A DNA stretch of 64,000 nucleotides from Bacteroidales bacterium UBA3754 (GTDB lineage Bacteria > Bacteroidota > Bacteroidia > Bacteroidales > UBA1715): the NCBI GenBank assembly GCA_002371705.1, contig DFGI01000066.1, positions 79,814 through 143,813 of the forward strand, written 5' to 3'. The position numbers were made by a program, and so were the translations under genes. The notes beneath the pieces were generated by a model. That model saw only the letters and a program-made list of their open reading frames with translations, was not told where the DNA came from and did no database searches. Below, one piece after another: positions 17,658-26,787 of the stretch. The stretch's first letter is position 1, and the number at the start of each line of letters is the position of its first letter.

Positions 17658-18407
17658 ATGAGAAAAAAAATAGTAGCAGGAAACTGGAAATGTAACACAA
17701 CTTTGCAAGAAGGTGTTGCGTTGGCAAAAGAAGTAAACAGCATCGTTAAAACTTCTGACGTTCAAGTAATTTTGGGAACTCCATTCATTCACTTGACAGA
17801 AGTTGTGAAATTGGTTGACAACAAAGCAATTGCAGTGGCAGCTCAAAACTGTGCGGCAGAACCAAAAGGCGCATTCACAGGCGAAGTTTCGGCAGCGATG
17901 GTAAAATCAACTGGCGCTCAATATGTTATCCTTGGTCACAGCGAACGCCGTGGTTACTATGGCGAAACAAGCGAAATTCTTAACAAGAAATTGGCTTTGG
18001 CGTTGGAAAATGGTTTGACTCCAATCTACTGCTGTGGTGAAGCTCTTGAAGTTCGCGAAGCTGGAAAACAAAACGAATTCGTTATCAATCAGTTGAACGA
18101 AACTATTTTCAAACTTTCCGCTGATGACTTCAAAAAATTGGTTATCGCTTACGAACCAATTTGGGCAATCGGAACAGGTAAAACTGCTACTTCTGACCAA
18201 GCAGAAGATATGTTGAAGACTATCCGTGAAGCAATTGCTGCTAAATATGGCAAAGCAATCGCTGACGAAACTTCAATTCTTTACGGTGGAAGCTGTAATG
18301 CAAAGAACGCGAAAGAATTGTTCGCAAAACCAAACATCGATGGTGGTTTGATTGGTGGTGCTTCTTTGAAGGCTGAAGACTTCAATACAATTGTAATGTC
18401 GTTCTAA
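17658..18407 (+). CDS. tpiA: Triose-phosphate isomerase
   Basis: Interconverts dihydroxyacetone phosphate and glyceraldehyde 3-phosphate in glycolysis. The 249-residue length is standard. Active-site motifs are complete: GNWKCN (Lys11), ILGHSERR (catalytic His), AYEPIWAIGTGK (catalytic Glu and loop 6) and GGSCNAKNA plus GGLIGGASL for phosphate binding. Codon choice is strongly biased (many GAA, AAA, GGT), as expected of a highly expressed gene. It is last in the DUF1599-DoxX-tpiA operon and is followed by a strong terminator. Confidence 0.98.
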   Translation: MRKKIVAGNWKCNTTLQEGVALAKEVNSIVKTSDVQVILGTPFIHLTEVVKLVDNKAIAVAAQNCAAEPKGAFTGEVSAAMVKSTGAQYVILGHSERRGYYGETSEILNKKLALALENGLTPIYCCGEALEVREAGKQNEFVINQLNETIFKLSADDFKKLVIAYEPIWAIGTGKTATSDQAEDMLKTIREAIAAKYGKAIADETSILYGGSCNAKNAKELFAKPNIDGGLIGGASLKAEDFNTIVMSF

Positions 18408-18427
18408 TTGCACGAACATACTACAAC

Positions 18428-18465
18428 AAAAGGCTGTTCCAATGGAGCAGCCTTTTTTGTTTTTG
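18428..18465 (+). terminator. Rho-independent terminator after tpiA
   Basis: A 12-bp stem (AAAGGCTGTTCC with GGAGCAGCCTTT, one G:U) around an AAT loop, followed by TTTTGTTTTT. It also separates tpiA from the convergent folK gene. Confidence 0.9.
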
Positions 18466-18479
18466 ATTAAGCGAGATGA

Positions 18480-18980
18480 TTATTCCTCAACTTTTTCCAC
18501 TGTACCTTCGTCTTCGCAATTGGCAAGAAGATTTTTGTTGCTCGTGAGTAAAATAGGGTGGATGTATTCTGGCAACACTTCGCAAAGCGGTACAAGTGCG
18601 AACTTCCGTTTGTGGAGCAATGGATGCGGAATTGTCAGGTCGTCGGTTTCAATAATGTCGTTGTTGAAATAGAGAATGTCAATGTCGATTGTGCGGGATT
18701 CGTAGCCAGCCTGCTCGTGGCGCACGCGTCCGCATTTGTTTTCTATGGCTTGGCAACGGAGCAATGTGTCGTGGGCGGAATATTCAGTTTCTACAATCAA
18801 CACTTGGTTGTAAAATAAATCGTCGGACTCAAAACCCCACGCTTTGCTGGAGTACAAAGCCGATTTTTTTATGCAATTCCCAATATTGTCTGTGATGTGC
18901 GTTTCAACCTGCGCAAACATTTGTTTCTTGTCGCCGAGGTTCGCACCTAATAAAATGACTGCAAAATTTTTTTGTGACAT
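18480..18980 (-). CDS. folK: 2-amino-4-hydroxy-6-hydroxymethyldihydropteridine pyrophosphokinase
   Basis: Transfers pyrophosphate from ATP to 6-hydroxymethyl-7,8-dihydropterin, the step before FolP. The 166 residues show the family pattern: LLGANLGDKKQMF at the N-terminus, SSKAWGFESDDLFYNQV near residue 43, and the signature RTIDIDILYFNN near 95 with IPHPLLHKRKFALVPL near 116. The length is normal. It is monocistronic, convergent with tpiA, and divergent from the PpiC-type gene with its own -7 element at 19003-19010. Confidence 0.96.
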   Translation of the reverse strand: MSQKNFAVILLGANLGDKKQMFAQVETHITDNIGNCIKKSALYSSKAWGFESDDLFYNQVLIVETEYSAHDTLLRCQAIENKCGRVRHEQAGYESRTIDIDILYFNNDIIETDDLTIPHPLLHKRKFALVPLCEVLPEYIHPILLTSNKNLLANCEDEGTVEKVEE

Positions 18981-19002
18981 TGTTCAAAGATTTACAACAT
19001 CA

Positions 19003-19010
19003 CAAATATA
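19003..19010 (-). promoter_or_regulatory. -7 element TATATTTG for folK
   Basis: The reverse strand reads TATATTTG 22 bases upstream of the folK ATG at 18980. Confidence 0.6.
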
Positions 19011-19099
19011 GTGAAAAGAAACTGTACTGTTTCGAATTGATACAGAAAATGCGTTTTCAACGTTTGTGGGCTGCGTATTTTCAATTCCAAAAAAACTCG

Positions 19100-19107
19100 T
19101 ATATTTG
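19100..19107 (+). promoter_or_regulatory. -7 element TATATTTG for the envelope-chaperone operon
   Basis: Perfect TAnnTTTG 37 bases before the ATG at 19145. It supports that start over an upstream in-frame one at 18974. Confidence 0.6.
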
Positions 19108-19144
19108 CCTAAAACAAAACATACTGATAAGCAAAAGGATTCAG

Positions 19145-21214
19145 ATGAAAAAATATGCGGTTTTTGTCCTGATTGTTTGTATGCTGCCGCTGGCACTAAT
19201 TTCGCAACCAGGGCATCCGATACCTGAATCATTGATGTCCGACACGATTGTAACAATCGATTCTGTTCCCTACACAACACGCGATTTCGTTTGGTTTTAC
19301 ACAAAATACACTTCTTACGAAACGGGCGATTCGGCAGGCGTTGATTCCTATCTCGATAAGTTTGTGGAATATCGGATGAAAGTTGCCGAGGCGGAACGTA
19401 TGCAGCTCGACACAACCAAAGCGTTTCGTGATGACTTTTTCAAATATTTGAAAATCACGGCGCACGACCGTATGTATGCTGGTGCGGAAAAAAAACGTGA
19501 GGAATTGGTGAAGTTGGAATACGACCGTCTGCATTGGGATTACGAGGTGGCTCATATTTTTGTAAAATCCAATATTTACGATTCGCCAGCGGCAAAAAAG
19601 GCTGCGGAAGAAAAAATCAAGCAGATTCATGACGAAATATTTCATGCGGCAACGCTTCCAGAATATACATATCGCAAATGCGTACAAAAATATTCCGACG
19701 ATAATTTGAGTAAGGAATATGACGGAAATGTTGGCTTTATAACGGCTATGGTTTCGCCATTTGAATATGAGAACGCCGTGTATAACGCCAATGTTGGTGA
19801 TATGGTGACAGCTCGAACCGCCGAAGGTTGGTATCTTATTAATATTTTGCAAAAACGTCCGACGAAAGGGGCCGTTGATGCGGCTATTATTATGATTTAT
19901 CCGCAATCCGAGGACGAAGCTGGCTGGAATGCGGCAAAACAGACGATTGATTCTGTTTACGAACAATTGCAGGCAGGCGTGCCGTTCGATACGTTGAGCG
20001 CACGTTATAATTTGAATGATCGACTTCGTGAAACAAATGGCCTTCTTGGCTTGATTGACAATGGAATGCCGTATAGCCGCGAAATCAAAGAAACATTGTT
20101 CGCTATGGAACACGACGGCGATTATTCAAAACCATTGAAACTGCCGTATGGCTATGCCATTGTGAAACGTCGTTGGATATTGCCGTTGCCAGGATTTGAG
20201 GCATATCGTTCGGCCTATGAAAAACGCATTGAGGCGGATAAAAGCCGATGCTCGGTTGTTGATGAAGAGTATCTGGAGAATATGAAAAAGAATCTTTCGT
20301 ACAAACCGAACGAACAGGAGTTGGAGAACTGTATGCAATATATTGACGCGTCTATTTTGTTGGGAAAATGGACAGCTCCGAAGTTGGAAACCGATGCCAC
20401 GCTGTTTGTGTTGAATGGTGAAAACTATGGACGTAATGAGTTTTTCCGCTACTTGGAAATGATACAGAAAAATCATCTCCGCGATGTGCACGATAAGGAT
20501 ATGCTTGTGCGAATTCGGTTTGACGACTATGTGACCCGTCGCGTGGAATTTGCCACAATGAAGCAAATGGAGAAGAATGACAAGGAATTTCAGTATATAA
20601 TGCAGGAATACCACGATGGTATGATTGTGTATGATTTGATAAACCAAGAGGTTTTGCAACCTGCTGCCGAAGATTCCGTTGGAATGAAGTTTTATTATAA
20701 TCAGCATAAGGAACAGTACATGACGGAACCTCGCAAGGAACATGTTACTTTTTTCACCAACGACGAGAAAACACAGGCGAAGGCGTTAAAACTTTTAGAT
20801 GAACAAAGAATGTGGTACTGGGAAGGTGTTGTTGGAAAACATGCACAAAAAATTGCATATTACGAAGATAAGGGTACTCCGCAAATGTTCATTGTGAATG
20901 AAATAAATGCAAAACGCCCAAATTCAATTTCGGTTGATGTGGGCGATAAGATTCTAAAAACTGCCGACGATGTGGTTGATACTGTCAATGTTGATTGTAA
21001 GACAATGTGCGAAAAAATTGCAGTCTTTGAAAATAAATTAAAAGTACATTATTACTATATTGCAAGTCGCCAACAGACAATAAAAGAGGCAAAAGAGCAG
21101 TTAATGATTGATTATCAGCGACAAGTTGAAGAGCAATGGCTACGTGCTGTGAAGAAACGGCACAATGCTGTTGTAAATCAGTCTGTTGTAGATGAAATAA
21201 AACAATATTTATAA
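19145..21214 (+). CDS. Secreted PpiC/parvulin-type peptidyl-prolyl isomerase (large)
   Basis: The start is set to the ATG at 19145 because it opens a signal peptide (MKKYAVFVLIVCMLPLALIS) just after a promoter; the frame extends further upstream without protein-like sequence. About 689 residues. A SurA-type N-terminal segment (VPYTTRDFVWFYTKY, YRMKVAEAERMQLD) precedes a parvulin domain near residues 130-230 (AHIFVK, KYSDDNLS, GNVGFIT). A second parvulin-like region follows near 235-345 (TNGLLGLIDNGM, LPYGYAIVKRR) and then a long helical tail. It is probably a periplasmic chaperone or isomerase for outer-membrane proteins. The stop overlaps the next ATG by one base (TAATG). Confidence 0.88.
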   Translation: MKKYAVFVLIVCMLPLALISQPGHPIPESLMSDTIVTIDSVPYTTRDFVWFYTKYTSYETGDSAGVDSYLDKFVEYRMKVAEAERMQLDTTKAFRDDFFKYLKITAHDRMYAGAEKKREELVKLEYDRLHWDYEVAHIFVKSNIYDSPAAKKAAEEKIKQIHDEIFHAATLPEYTYRKCVQKYSDDNLSKEYDGNVGFITAMVSPFEYENAVYNANVGDMVTARTAEGWYLINILQKRPTKGAVDAAIIMIYPQSEDEAGWNAAKQTIDSVYEQLQAGVPFDTLSARYNLNDRLRETNGLLGLIDNGMPYSREIKETLFAMEHDGDYSKPLKLPYGYAIVKRRWILPLPGFEAYRSAYEKRIEADKSRCSVVDEEYLENMKKNLSYKPNEQELENCMQYIDASILLGKWTAPKLETDATLFVLNGENYGRNEFFRYLEMIQKNHLRDVHDKDMLVRIRFDDYVTRRVEFATMKQMEKNDKEFQYIMQEYHDGMIVYDLINQEVLQPAAEDSVGMKFYYNQHKEQYMTEPRKEHVTFFTNDEKTQAKALKLLDEQRMWYWEGVVGKHAQKIAYYEDKGTPQMFIVNEINAKRPNSISVDVGDKILKTADDVVDTVNVDCKTMCEKIAVFENKLKVHYYYIASRQQTIKEAKEQLMIDYQRQVEEQWLRAVKKRHNAVVNQSVVDEIKQYL

Positions 21215-22053
21215 TGAAACGGATTCTATTCTATATCTTGATGGTTACGTTGGTCGTATCGTGTAAACAGAGCGACACAACCAACGCCGATGTGATTGCA
21301 CGGACAAATTCTCAGGTATTGCTGAAAAACGAGGTGCTTGCGGCTATGCCGATTTCGCTTTCCGAAGAGGATAGCGTTACGTTTGTGAAAAGTTATGTGG
21401 AAAATTGGTTGCGCTCCACTGTGCTCTACGAAAAAGCAATTGACAATGTACGCGATAGGGACAGCGTTCTTGCAAAACAAGTTGATTTGTTCCGTAAGGA
21501 GCTGTTTATCAATACATACGAGCAATTGTTCCTGCAACAAAAACTTGATACGCTGATTCCTCAAAAGGAAATTGATGCATACTATGCGGAACATAAAAAT
21601 GAATATTTGCTCGAACGACCTGTTGTGAAAGCAATTTTGATTGTGTTCCCGTTGCAGAAAAAAACGGAGATTTCAAATGTTGAAAAGATTATTTTTGCCA
21701 AAAAAGGTTACGATATAGACGATTTGAAAGATTATTGCTTCCGATATTGCCAGAAATTTTCATTTTCTGAGGAATGGGTTGACATAGCTGCGGTGCGCCA
21801 GGAATTGCCGTTCGATGTACGGAGCGAGAAATTGAATGTGGGAAAATACGACAAATTCGTTGACACGGCAAATGTGTATTACTTAAAAATTACGGAACAA
21901 ATTCCTGCCGGACATCCAATGCCTGTGCAGTTCGCTCACGATAAGATAGCAAAAATCCTGTTGCAGTCGCGGAAAGTTGATTTACTCAAAAATATGCGCA
22001 ATAAAGTGTATCAGGATGCGTTGCATAAAAATCAGTTTGAAGTATATTATTAA
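21214..22053 (+). CDS. SurA-N-like lipoprotein without a catalytic parvulin domain
   Basis: 279 residues. The lipoprotein signal ends VVSCK (Cys17). Residues 25-140 are helical and resemble the SurA/PpiC N-terminal chaperone region (VIARTNSQVLLKNEVLAAMP, SYVENWLRSTVLYEKAI, EIDAYYAEHKNEYLLERP). The part where a parvulin fold would sit is short and lacks the GG-F and GYH signatures of active isomerases. It is translationally coupled to the gene before it (TAATG) and 11 bases from the SurA-like gene after it. Within this operon it probably acts as a membrane-tethered chaperone subunit; that role is inferred. Confidence 0.82.
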   Translation: MKRILFYILMVTLVVSCKQSDTTNADVIARTNSQVLLKNEVLAAMPISLSEEDSVTFVKSYVENWLRSTVLYEKAIDNVRDRDSVLAKQVDLFRKELFINTYEQLFLQQKLDTLIPQKEIDAYYAEHKNEYLLERPVVKAILIVFPLQKKTEISNVEKIIFAKKGYDIDDLKDYCFRYCQKFSFSEEWVDIAAVRQELPFDVRSEKLNVGKYDKFVDTANVYYLKITEQIPAGHPMPVQFAHDKIAKILLQSRKVDLLKNMRNKVYQDALHKNQFEVYY

Positions 22054-22064
22054 AAGAGAAATAG

Positions 22065-23393
22065 ATGAATATCAAGAAATTAGCTGTAGTAGTCGCATGT
22101 GTGTTCTCAACCACAATGATTTCGTTCGCACAAGTGTTGGACCAAATTATAGTTGTGGTTGGCGATGATATGATAAAACAATCCGATGTTGAAAATCAAC
22201 AACTTCTGCTTGAACAGCAAGGTGAAAAATCCGATAAATGCAACATTTTTAGGGAAATGGTGATGCAAAAGTTTTTGGTTGACCAATCAAAAATTGATAG
22301 TGTGGAAGTTTCCGACAACGAAGTGAATTCCGAAATTGACCGTCGAATCCGTATGATTTCGGGAACAAAAGGTGGCTTGGCGCAATTGGAATCATTTTAT
22401 GGAAAATCTGAAATGGAAATCCGGAATGATTGGAAACCAGTGATAAAAGACCAGCTTTTGGCGCAGAAGGTACAAAATTCCATTGTCGGCGAAGTTGAAG
22501 TTTCTCCAAACGAAGTGCGATTGTTTTATGAATCGCACAAAGATAGCATGCCTGTGCTACCAACTCGTTACGAATATGCGCAGATAGTGATTCGACCGAT
22601 TGTTTCAGCCGAAGCCGACAAGGCGCTTCGCAAAAAACTTGAGGAAATCCGTGAGCGTGCGGTGAACGGCGAAAATTTCTCAAAACTTGCCATTCTCTAT
22701 AGTGATGATACGGAGTCGGCGAAAATGGGCGGCCTGCTTGGCGATTATCTTTCGCGTGGTGAACTCGTGCCTGAATTTGCGGCAGTGGCTTTCCGTTTGA
22801 AAGAAGGTGAAATCTCGCGTGTTGTGAAGACAGATTTTGGCTACCACATCATTCAAATGGTGGAACTTAAAGGTGAGAAAGCTAAGCTGAAACATATTCT
22901 TTTGAAACCGCAAATCACTGTGGCTGAAATGCAAAAGGCATTCACAAAAGCCGACAGCGTACGAAAGGCAATCAGCGACTCGCTTACATTCGAACAAGCT
23001 GCTGTGAAATATTCCGTTGATGAAAAAACAAAAAACAACGGAGGCTTGGCTATGAATCCATACACAGGCACACCGCAATTCGAAGAAGGAATGATAGACC
23101 CAACAACGTGGTACACCCTAAAATCAATGAAGACTGGTGAAATCTCAGAACCAATTATGACGTATGACGACAAAGGCTCGCAAGTATATAAAATTCTGAA
23201 ATTAGTGTCGGCATCGCCTGAACATAAGGCAACGTTGGTTGATGACTATTCCGATGTGAAAGAGATGGCGCTGGAACATAAAAAAGCGAATACGCTCAAT
23301 AGTTGGATGCGCAATAAGAAATCCGAAATATTCATCTCCATCAAAAGTGATGAGTATAAGAGTTGCGATTTGAATTTTGCCGACGAACAATAG
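22065..23393 (+). CDS. SurA-like periplasmic chaperone/peptidyl-prolyl isomerase
   Basis: 442 residues with a signal peptide (residues 1-22, ending ISFAQ). A SurA N-domain (VLDQIIVVVGDDMIKQSDVENQ) is followed by a first parvulin domain near residues 170-270 with YEYAQIVIRP, LYSDDTESAKMGGLLGDYL and TDFGYHIIQM. A second, weaker one near 275-375 has KLKHILLKP, YSVDEKTKNNGGLAMNP and EPIMTYDDKG. This is the classical SurA order. It should help outer-membrane beta-barrel proteins to fold. It is the third member of the chaperone cluster. The gene symbol surA is plausible, but the three-gene family makes exact orthology uncertain. Confidence 0.9.
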   Translation: MNIKKLAVVVACVFSTTMISFAQVLDQIIVVVGDDMIKQSDVENQQLLLEQQGEKSDKCNIFREMVMQKFLVDQSKIDSVEVSDNEVNSEIDRRIRMISGTKGGLAQLESFYGKSEMEIRNDWKPVIKDQLLAQKVQNSIVGEVEVSPNEVRLFYESHKDSMPVLPTRYEYAQIVIRPIVSAEADKALRKKLEEIRERAVNGENFSKLAILYSDDTESAKMGGLLGDYLSRGELVPEFAAVAFRLKEGEISRVVKTDFGYHIIQMVELKGEKAKLKHILLKPQITVAEMQKAFTKADSVRKAISDSLTFEQAAVKYSVDEKTKNNGGLAMNPYTGTPQFEEGMIDPTTWYTLKSMKTGEISEPIMTYDDKGSQVYKILKLVSASPEHKATLVDDYSDVKEMALEHKKANTLNSWMRNKKSEIFISIKSDEYKSCDLNFADEQ

Positions 23394-23416
23394 TTTTTCT
23401 ATTTGAAACATACGCA

Positions 23417-24130
23417 TTGGACAGCGAATTATTCCATCGGGCAGAATTAATGTTGGGGCACGAAACCCTTGAACGGTTTTCGAACTTGCGGGTGATTATT
23501 TTCGGTCTTGGTGGCGTGGGAAGTTGGTGTGTTGAAAGTTTGGTGCGTACAGGTTTTAGATACATCACCTTGGTTGATTATGATACCATTACTGCCTCGA
23601 ATTGCAATCGACAATTGCCAGCCACAAGCAAAACAATTGGCAGGCTGAAAACGGAGGTGTTGAAAGAACGTTTTGAGGAAATCCATCCAAATGTGCAAAT
23701 CAGTATTCGTTCCGAAGCTTATTCGCTTGCAAATGCTGAAACGTTTCAATTGTCTGAGTATGATATTATTATAGATTGCATAGATAGTATGCAATGCAAA
23801 ATGGATTTAATTCGTCGGGCAACGAAAACCGATGCGTTTTTCATTTCATCGATGGGGGCTGCGCTTAAAATCGACCCGCTTCAAATCCGTGTGGATGAAT
23901 TTTGGAATGTGCAGTATGACTTGTTTGCACGGCGAATTCGCAAAAATATCAGAAAAGGCGAATTGCCCTCAAAACCGTTCCCGTGCGTGTACAGTACCGA
24001 ACAAACATTGGAGGGTTCCGAAGTCCAGGAAATTAACGGCGAGTCAAAGCGAATTAATGGCTCAACAGCCCATATAACCGCAATGTTTGGGTTTACAATT
24101 GCTGGTGAGATTGTGAAACATTTTATGTGA
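23417..24130 (+). CDS. tcdA: tRNA threonylcarbamoyladenosine dehydratase (ThiF/E1-like)
   Basis: Converts t6A37 in tRNA to its cyclic form in an ATP-dependent step. E1-like signatures are present: VIIFGLGGVGSWCVESLVRTG (nucleotide-binding Rossmann loop), LVDYDTITASNCNRQ and IIDCIDSMQCK, plus the insert with RKNIRKG typical of TcdA. The frame stays open upstream to 23363, overlapping the SurA gene; family members begin a few residues before the (R/S)xELxLG motif, so the TTG at 23417 (reading DSELFHRAELMLG) is my preferred start, giving 237 residues. The ATG at 23363 is the alternative. Its stop lies 4 bases from the convergent dprA. Confidence 0.9.
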   Translation: MDSELFHRAELMLGHETLERFSNLRVIIFGLGGVGSWCVESLVRTGFRYITLVDYDTITASNCNRQLPATSKTIGRLKTEVLKERFEEIHPNVQISIRSEAYSLANAETFQLSEYDIIIDCIDSMQCKMDLIRRATKTDAFFISSMGAALKIDPLQIRVDEFWNVQYDLFARRIRKNIRKGELPSKPFPCVYSTEQTLEGSEVQEINGESKRINGSTAHITAMFGFTIAGEIVKHFM

Positions 24131-24134
24131 TCAT

Positions 24135-25241
24135 TTATGTATTGTTCCGAAACCGCTTTCCCGGCAGACAGGAAATTAATCCTGAAAATTCCATTGAGAG
24201 AAGGAGACTCGACAGTTTGCTCATCGGAATGTTGCATTCTATGGCAATTCGGTCTATGGTGCTGTCTGGATTTGTTTCGAGAAAGGCTACAATACTTTGT
24301 TCTTCTTCGCTGAGGTGGACGAACAATTCCCGTTGGGGATTGTTGTTTGTCTTGGTTTCTATGTCCCAGTTGAGCAGTTGCTCCAAGTCTTTTCCCGATT
24401 CAATAAGTGCTGCTTTATTCGTTTTTATAAGCCCGTTGCATCCTTCGGAGTACGTGCTTCCCACGTTGCCCGGAAAAGCACACACATCGCGGTTGTATTG
24501 GCTGGCAAAGTCGGCAGTAATCAGCGCACCGCCTTTTTTCTTGCTTTCAACCACAATGGTTGCGTCAGAAAGGGCGGCAATGATGCGGTTGCGGCGGACA
24601 AATAGTTTGCTGTCGAACTTTGTTTGTGAATGATATTCCGAAAGTACACAACCGTGTTCGGTGATAGATTTAGCTATGTCCACGTGGCAGGTTGGTGAAA
24701 TCTGGCCCAATTGTGTGCCAAGCACTGCAATGGTTTGCAGGTCGTTGGCAAGCGCCTCTTTGTGTGCGCAAATATCAATTCCAAATGCTAATCCGCTGAC
24801 AATTATGGGATTATGAACCTTTATTTCATTGATGAGGTTTTTGCAGCATCGTTTGCCATATTCTGTTGCGTTGCGTGTGCCAACTATGCTGACGAATTTT
24901 CCATTGTTGAAGTCAATGTTTCCTTTGTAAAAAAAGAGTAATGGCGCGTCTTCGCAGTTTTTCATCCTATATGGATACGCATCGTCAACGTAGGTAAGCA
25001 CTGAAATGTTGTTTTTGGCAATGTACTCCATTTCTTTTTCAGCCAGCGCAAGCACGTTTTGCTCGCTGATTGCCTTGGCGATTGCTTGTCCGATTGACGG
25101 AACTTTTTTCAACGTGGATGACGATTCTTTGAAAATCTGTTCGGGACTTCCTACATACGAAATCAGCTGTTTGGCTTTAATAGGGCCGATGTCGGGCAAC
25201 ATTGACGTTGCAATGTAAAAAAATAATTCTTGCGGCTTCAT
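24135..25241 (-). CDS. dprA: DNA-processing protein DprA
   Basis: Loads RecA onto incoming single-stranded DNA during transformation and recombination. 368 residues: an N-terminal helix-hairpin-helix-like region (LPDIGPIKAKQLISYVGS), then the extended Rossmann domain with SIVGTRNATEYGKRC, SGLAFGIDICAHKEAL, AVLGTQLGQI, FVRRNRIIAALSDATIVVE, GGALITADFA and FPGNVGSTYSEGCN. A winged-helix C-terminus follows (IVAFLETNPDSTIDRIA). Length and motif order are typical. It is the last gene of a four-gene reverse-strand operon with envelope proteins (10 bases after the upstream lipoprotein). Confidence 0.96.
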   Translation of the reverse strand: MKPQELFFYIATSMLPDIGPIKAKQLISYVGSPEQIFKESSSTLKKVPSIGQAIAKAISEQNVLALAEKEMEYIAKNNISVLTYVDDAYPYRMKNCEDAPLLFFYKGNIDFNNGKFVSIVGTRNATEYGKRCCKNLINEIKVHNPIIVSGLAFGIDICAHKEALANDLQTIAVLGTQLGQISPTCHVDIAKSITEHGCVLSEYHSQTKFDSKLFVRRNRIIAALSDATIVVESKKKGGALITADFASQYNRDVCAFPGNVGSTYSEGCNGLIKTNKAALIESGKDLEQLLNWDIETKTNNNPQRELFVHLSEEEQSIVAFLETNPDSTIDRIAIECNIPMSKLSSLLLSMEFSGLISCLPGKRFRNNT

Positions 25242-25251
25242 GGGAAACTGT

Positions 25252-26238
25252 TTATTTCCCTTTGTCGTGGTTCGTTAGGTACATAACAAAGGGTATTGAT
25301 TTAACTAATTCTGATTGTGTGTCGTCTGTATTGTGGTAGTACGTGCGTACTGGCGCAATTCCTTTTACGTCTTTGAGGATTTCCATTGTGCTGTCGTTCA
25401 AATACCAGTCTTCAATGAATGCAAGTCCTGTAATTTCCTTTAAGTCAATGTCTTTGTCAATGCAAAGAGTGTCGGTTTCGTTGGTTTCGTCGTTTTCGGT
25501 ATTGTAGCAGATGATTTCCTTGCCGAGTGATTGTTTCACTTCGTCGAGTGTCCGCTGGATAAGGCTGTCGCGGTAGGCGAAACTATAACTTTCAACATTG
25601 CCGCAAATGGCTTTTTCGACAATTGTTTTCACCACTTGTTTTACTTGAATGTCGTCGAGAAATTCTGGATTTTCGTTGTTTACCAGCGGCACTTCGTATG
25701 CCACATCGCTGGCAATTAGGCGAAAAGCTTTGTCGGCGGGCGTTGTTTTCGGCAGTTTTGAAAAATCGTAACGTGCGATTATGGATTTTGTCTGCACCGA
25801 GCCTACATATTCCGATTGACGGACGTAGTGGCGCACCAACGAGTATGAGTTTACTTTTTTCCGCATCTCGAATAATTCAGTGTCCAATTCCCATTCTTCG
25901 TTGAAAATCAGTGTTTTAAATTCATTTTCGTTGAACTCGTCGATGAATTTTGTTTGTAAATCCTCGTCGTTGCACACAATGTCGGAAAATGGCAAATATG
26001 CGGTGATTTGTTTTGATGCTGATTTTTGTCGGAGTTCTTGTAGTAATTCCTTGAAATTGATTGATTTAAAGAAGAAATATTCTTCGGGAACAATCATTTC
26101 CTGTTCGTAGGTGATGCACGATTTTGGTGCAATCAAATTATTGGTGAACTCGTGTTGCGATTGGCTGTCTTTCTTGTTGGTACAAGAGAACAAGCAAAAG
26201 GCGCAACAAATAGCAACGACAATTTTTCTCATCAACAT
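25252..26238 (-). CDS. Lipoprotein with tandem GldN/PorN-like segments
   Basis: 328 residues; a lipoprotein signal ends LFSCT (Cys19). Two similar halves are visible. The first has QITAYLPFSDI, then LIFNEEWELDTELFEMRKKVNSYSLVRHYVRQ. The second has VESYSFAYRDS, then LAFIEDWYLNDSTMEILKDVKGIAPVRTYYH. The EEW-aromatic-D-x-x-x-x-E-x-x-x-x-V-x-x-x-x-PVRxY pattern recalls GldN/PorN, a T9SS core component, but overall similarity cannot be judged by eye and the tandem arrangement is not the standard form. It is in an operon with an outer-membrane-like protein and dprA (spacings 6 and 10 bases). Treat the GldN link as tentative. Confidence 0.65.
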   Translation of the reverse strand: MLMRKIVVAICCAFCLFSCTNKKDSQSQHEFTNNLIAPKSCITYEQEMIVPEEYFFFKSINFKELLQELRQKSASKQITAYLPFSDIVCNDEDLQTKFIDEFNENEFKTLIFNEEWELDTELFEMRKKVNSYSLVRHYVRQSEYVGSVQTKSIIARYDFSKLPKTTPADKAFRLIASDVAYEVPLVNNENPEFLDDIQVKQVVKTIVEKAICGNVESYSFAYRDSLIQRTLDEVKQSLGKEIICYNTENDETNETDTLCIDKDIDLKEITGLAFIEDWYLNDSTMEILKDVKGIAPVRTYYHNTDDTQSELVKSIPFVMYLTNHDKGK

Positions 26239-26244
26239 CGATGA

Positions 26245-26784
26245 TTATTTGTATTGGTTACGAGTGATGAAACGAAGTGTGAATGCAACCGACTTCGCGT
26301 TAAGACGGTCGCGGTTTGGTTCGTTTTTGTCGAAGTTTTTGTAATATGCGTTCCACGACGGACGCCATTCTATACCAATGTTAATAGGTATTTTCTTGAA
26401 GTTGTATCCTGTACCCAAACAAGCTGTAGGTCCAACATATACAAGGTCTTTCGCACCTTCTATTTCCTTGCTTCGCAATTCGGTTCCTCCAATGATACCG
26501 CCACCGCAGTACCAACGGAAATACGAAGCCAAGTTTGGATATGATGCCACATATTTGAACATCAAACCGCCTTCATAGCAGGTGTTGAATTCAGTGAGGA
26601 ACATCATATTCATTGCAAAACGATATTTAAAGAAATGTTCGTAGTCGATACCTTCGAGCATTGGCGAGCTTACAATTTCCACGCGTGGACCAATACCATT
26701 GTTATACCATTTTTGATTTTCGCGTTGTGCGAATACGCACGTTGAACTGAATGCCACAAGTAATACAAGAATAAATTTTTTCAT
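26245..26784 (-). CDS. Small outer-membrane beta-barrel-like protein
   Basis: 179 residues with a signal peptide (residues 1-19, ending CVFAQ). The mature part shows alternating amphipathic strands rich in aromatic residues and glycine (RVEIVSSPML, FAMNMMFLTEF, GGLMFKYVASY, FRWYCGGGIIGG, INIGIEWRPSWNAYY) and ends with a strand-like VAFTLRFITRNQYK. This pattern and length fit an eight-strand outer-membrane barrel. It lies 3 bases after the gene upstream and 6 before the lipoprotein, as part of the dprA operon. Specific function unknown. Confidence 0.78.
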   Translation of the reverse strand: MKKFILVLLVAFSSTCVFAQRENQKWYNNGIGPRVEIVSSPMLEGIDYEHFFKYRFAMNMMFLTEFNTCYEGGLMFKYVASYPNLASYFRWYCGGGIIGGTELRSKEIEGAKDLVYVGPTACLGTGYNFKKIPINIGIEWRPSWNAYYKNFDKNEPNRDRLNAKSVAFTLRFITRNQYK

Positions 26785-26787
26785 ACG

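Noticed and set aside
19229..20113. 294-codon reverse frame inside the large PpiC-type gene
   Set aside because: Antisense to a gene with signal peptide and parvulin motifs; the product is His/Phe/Arg-rich without recognisable domains.
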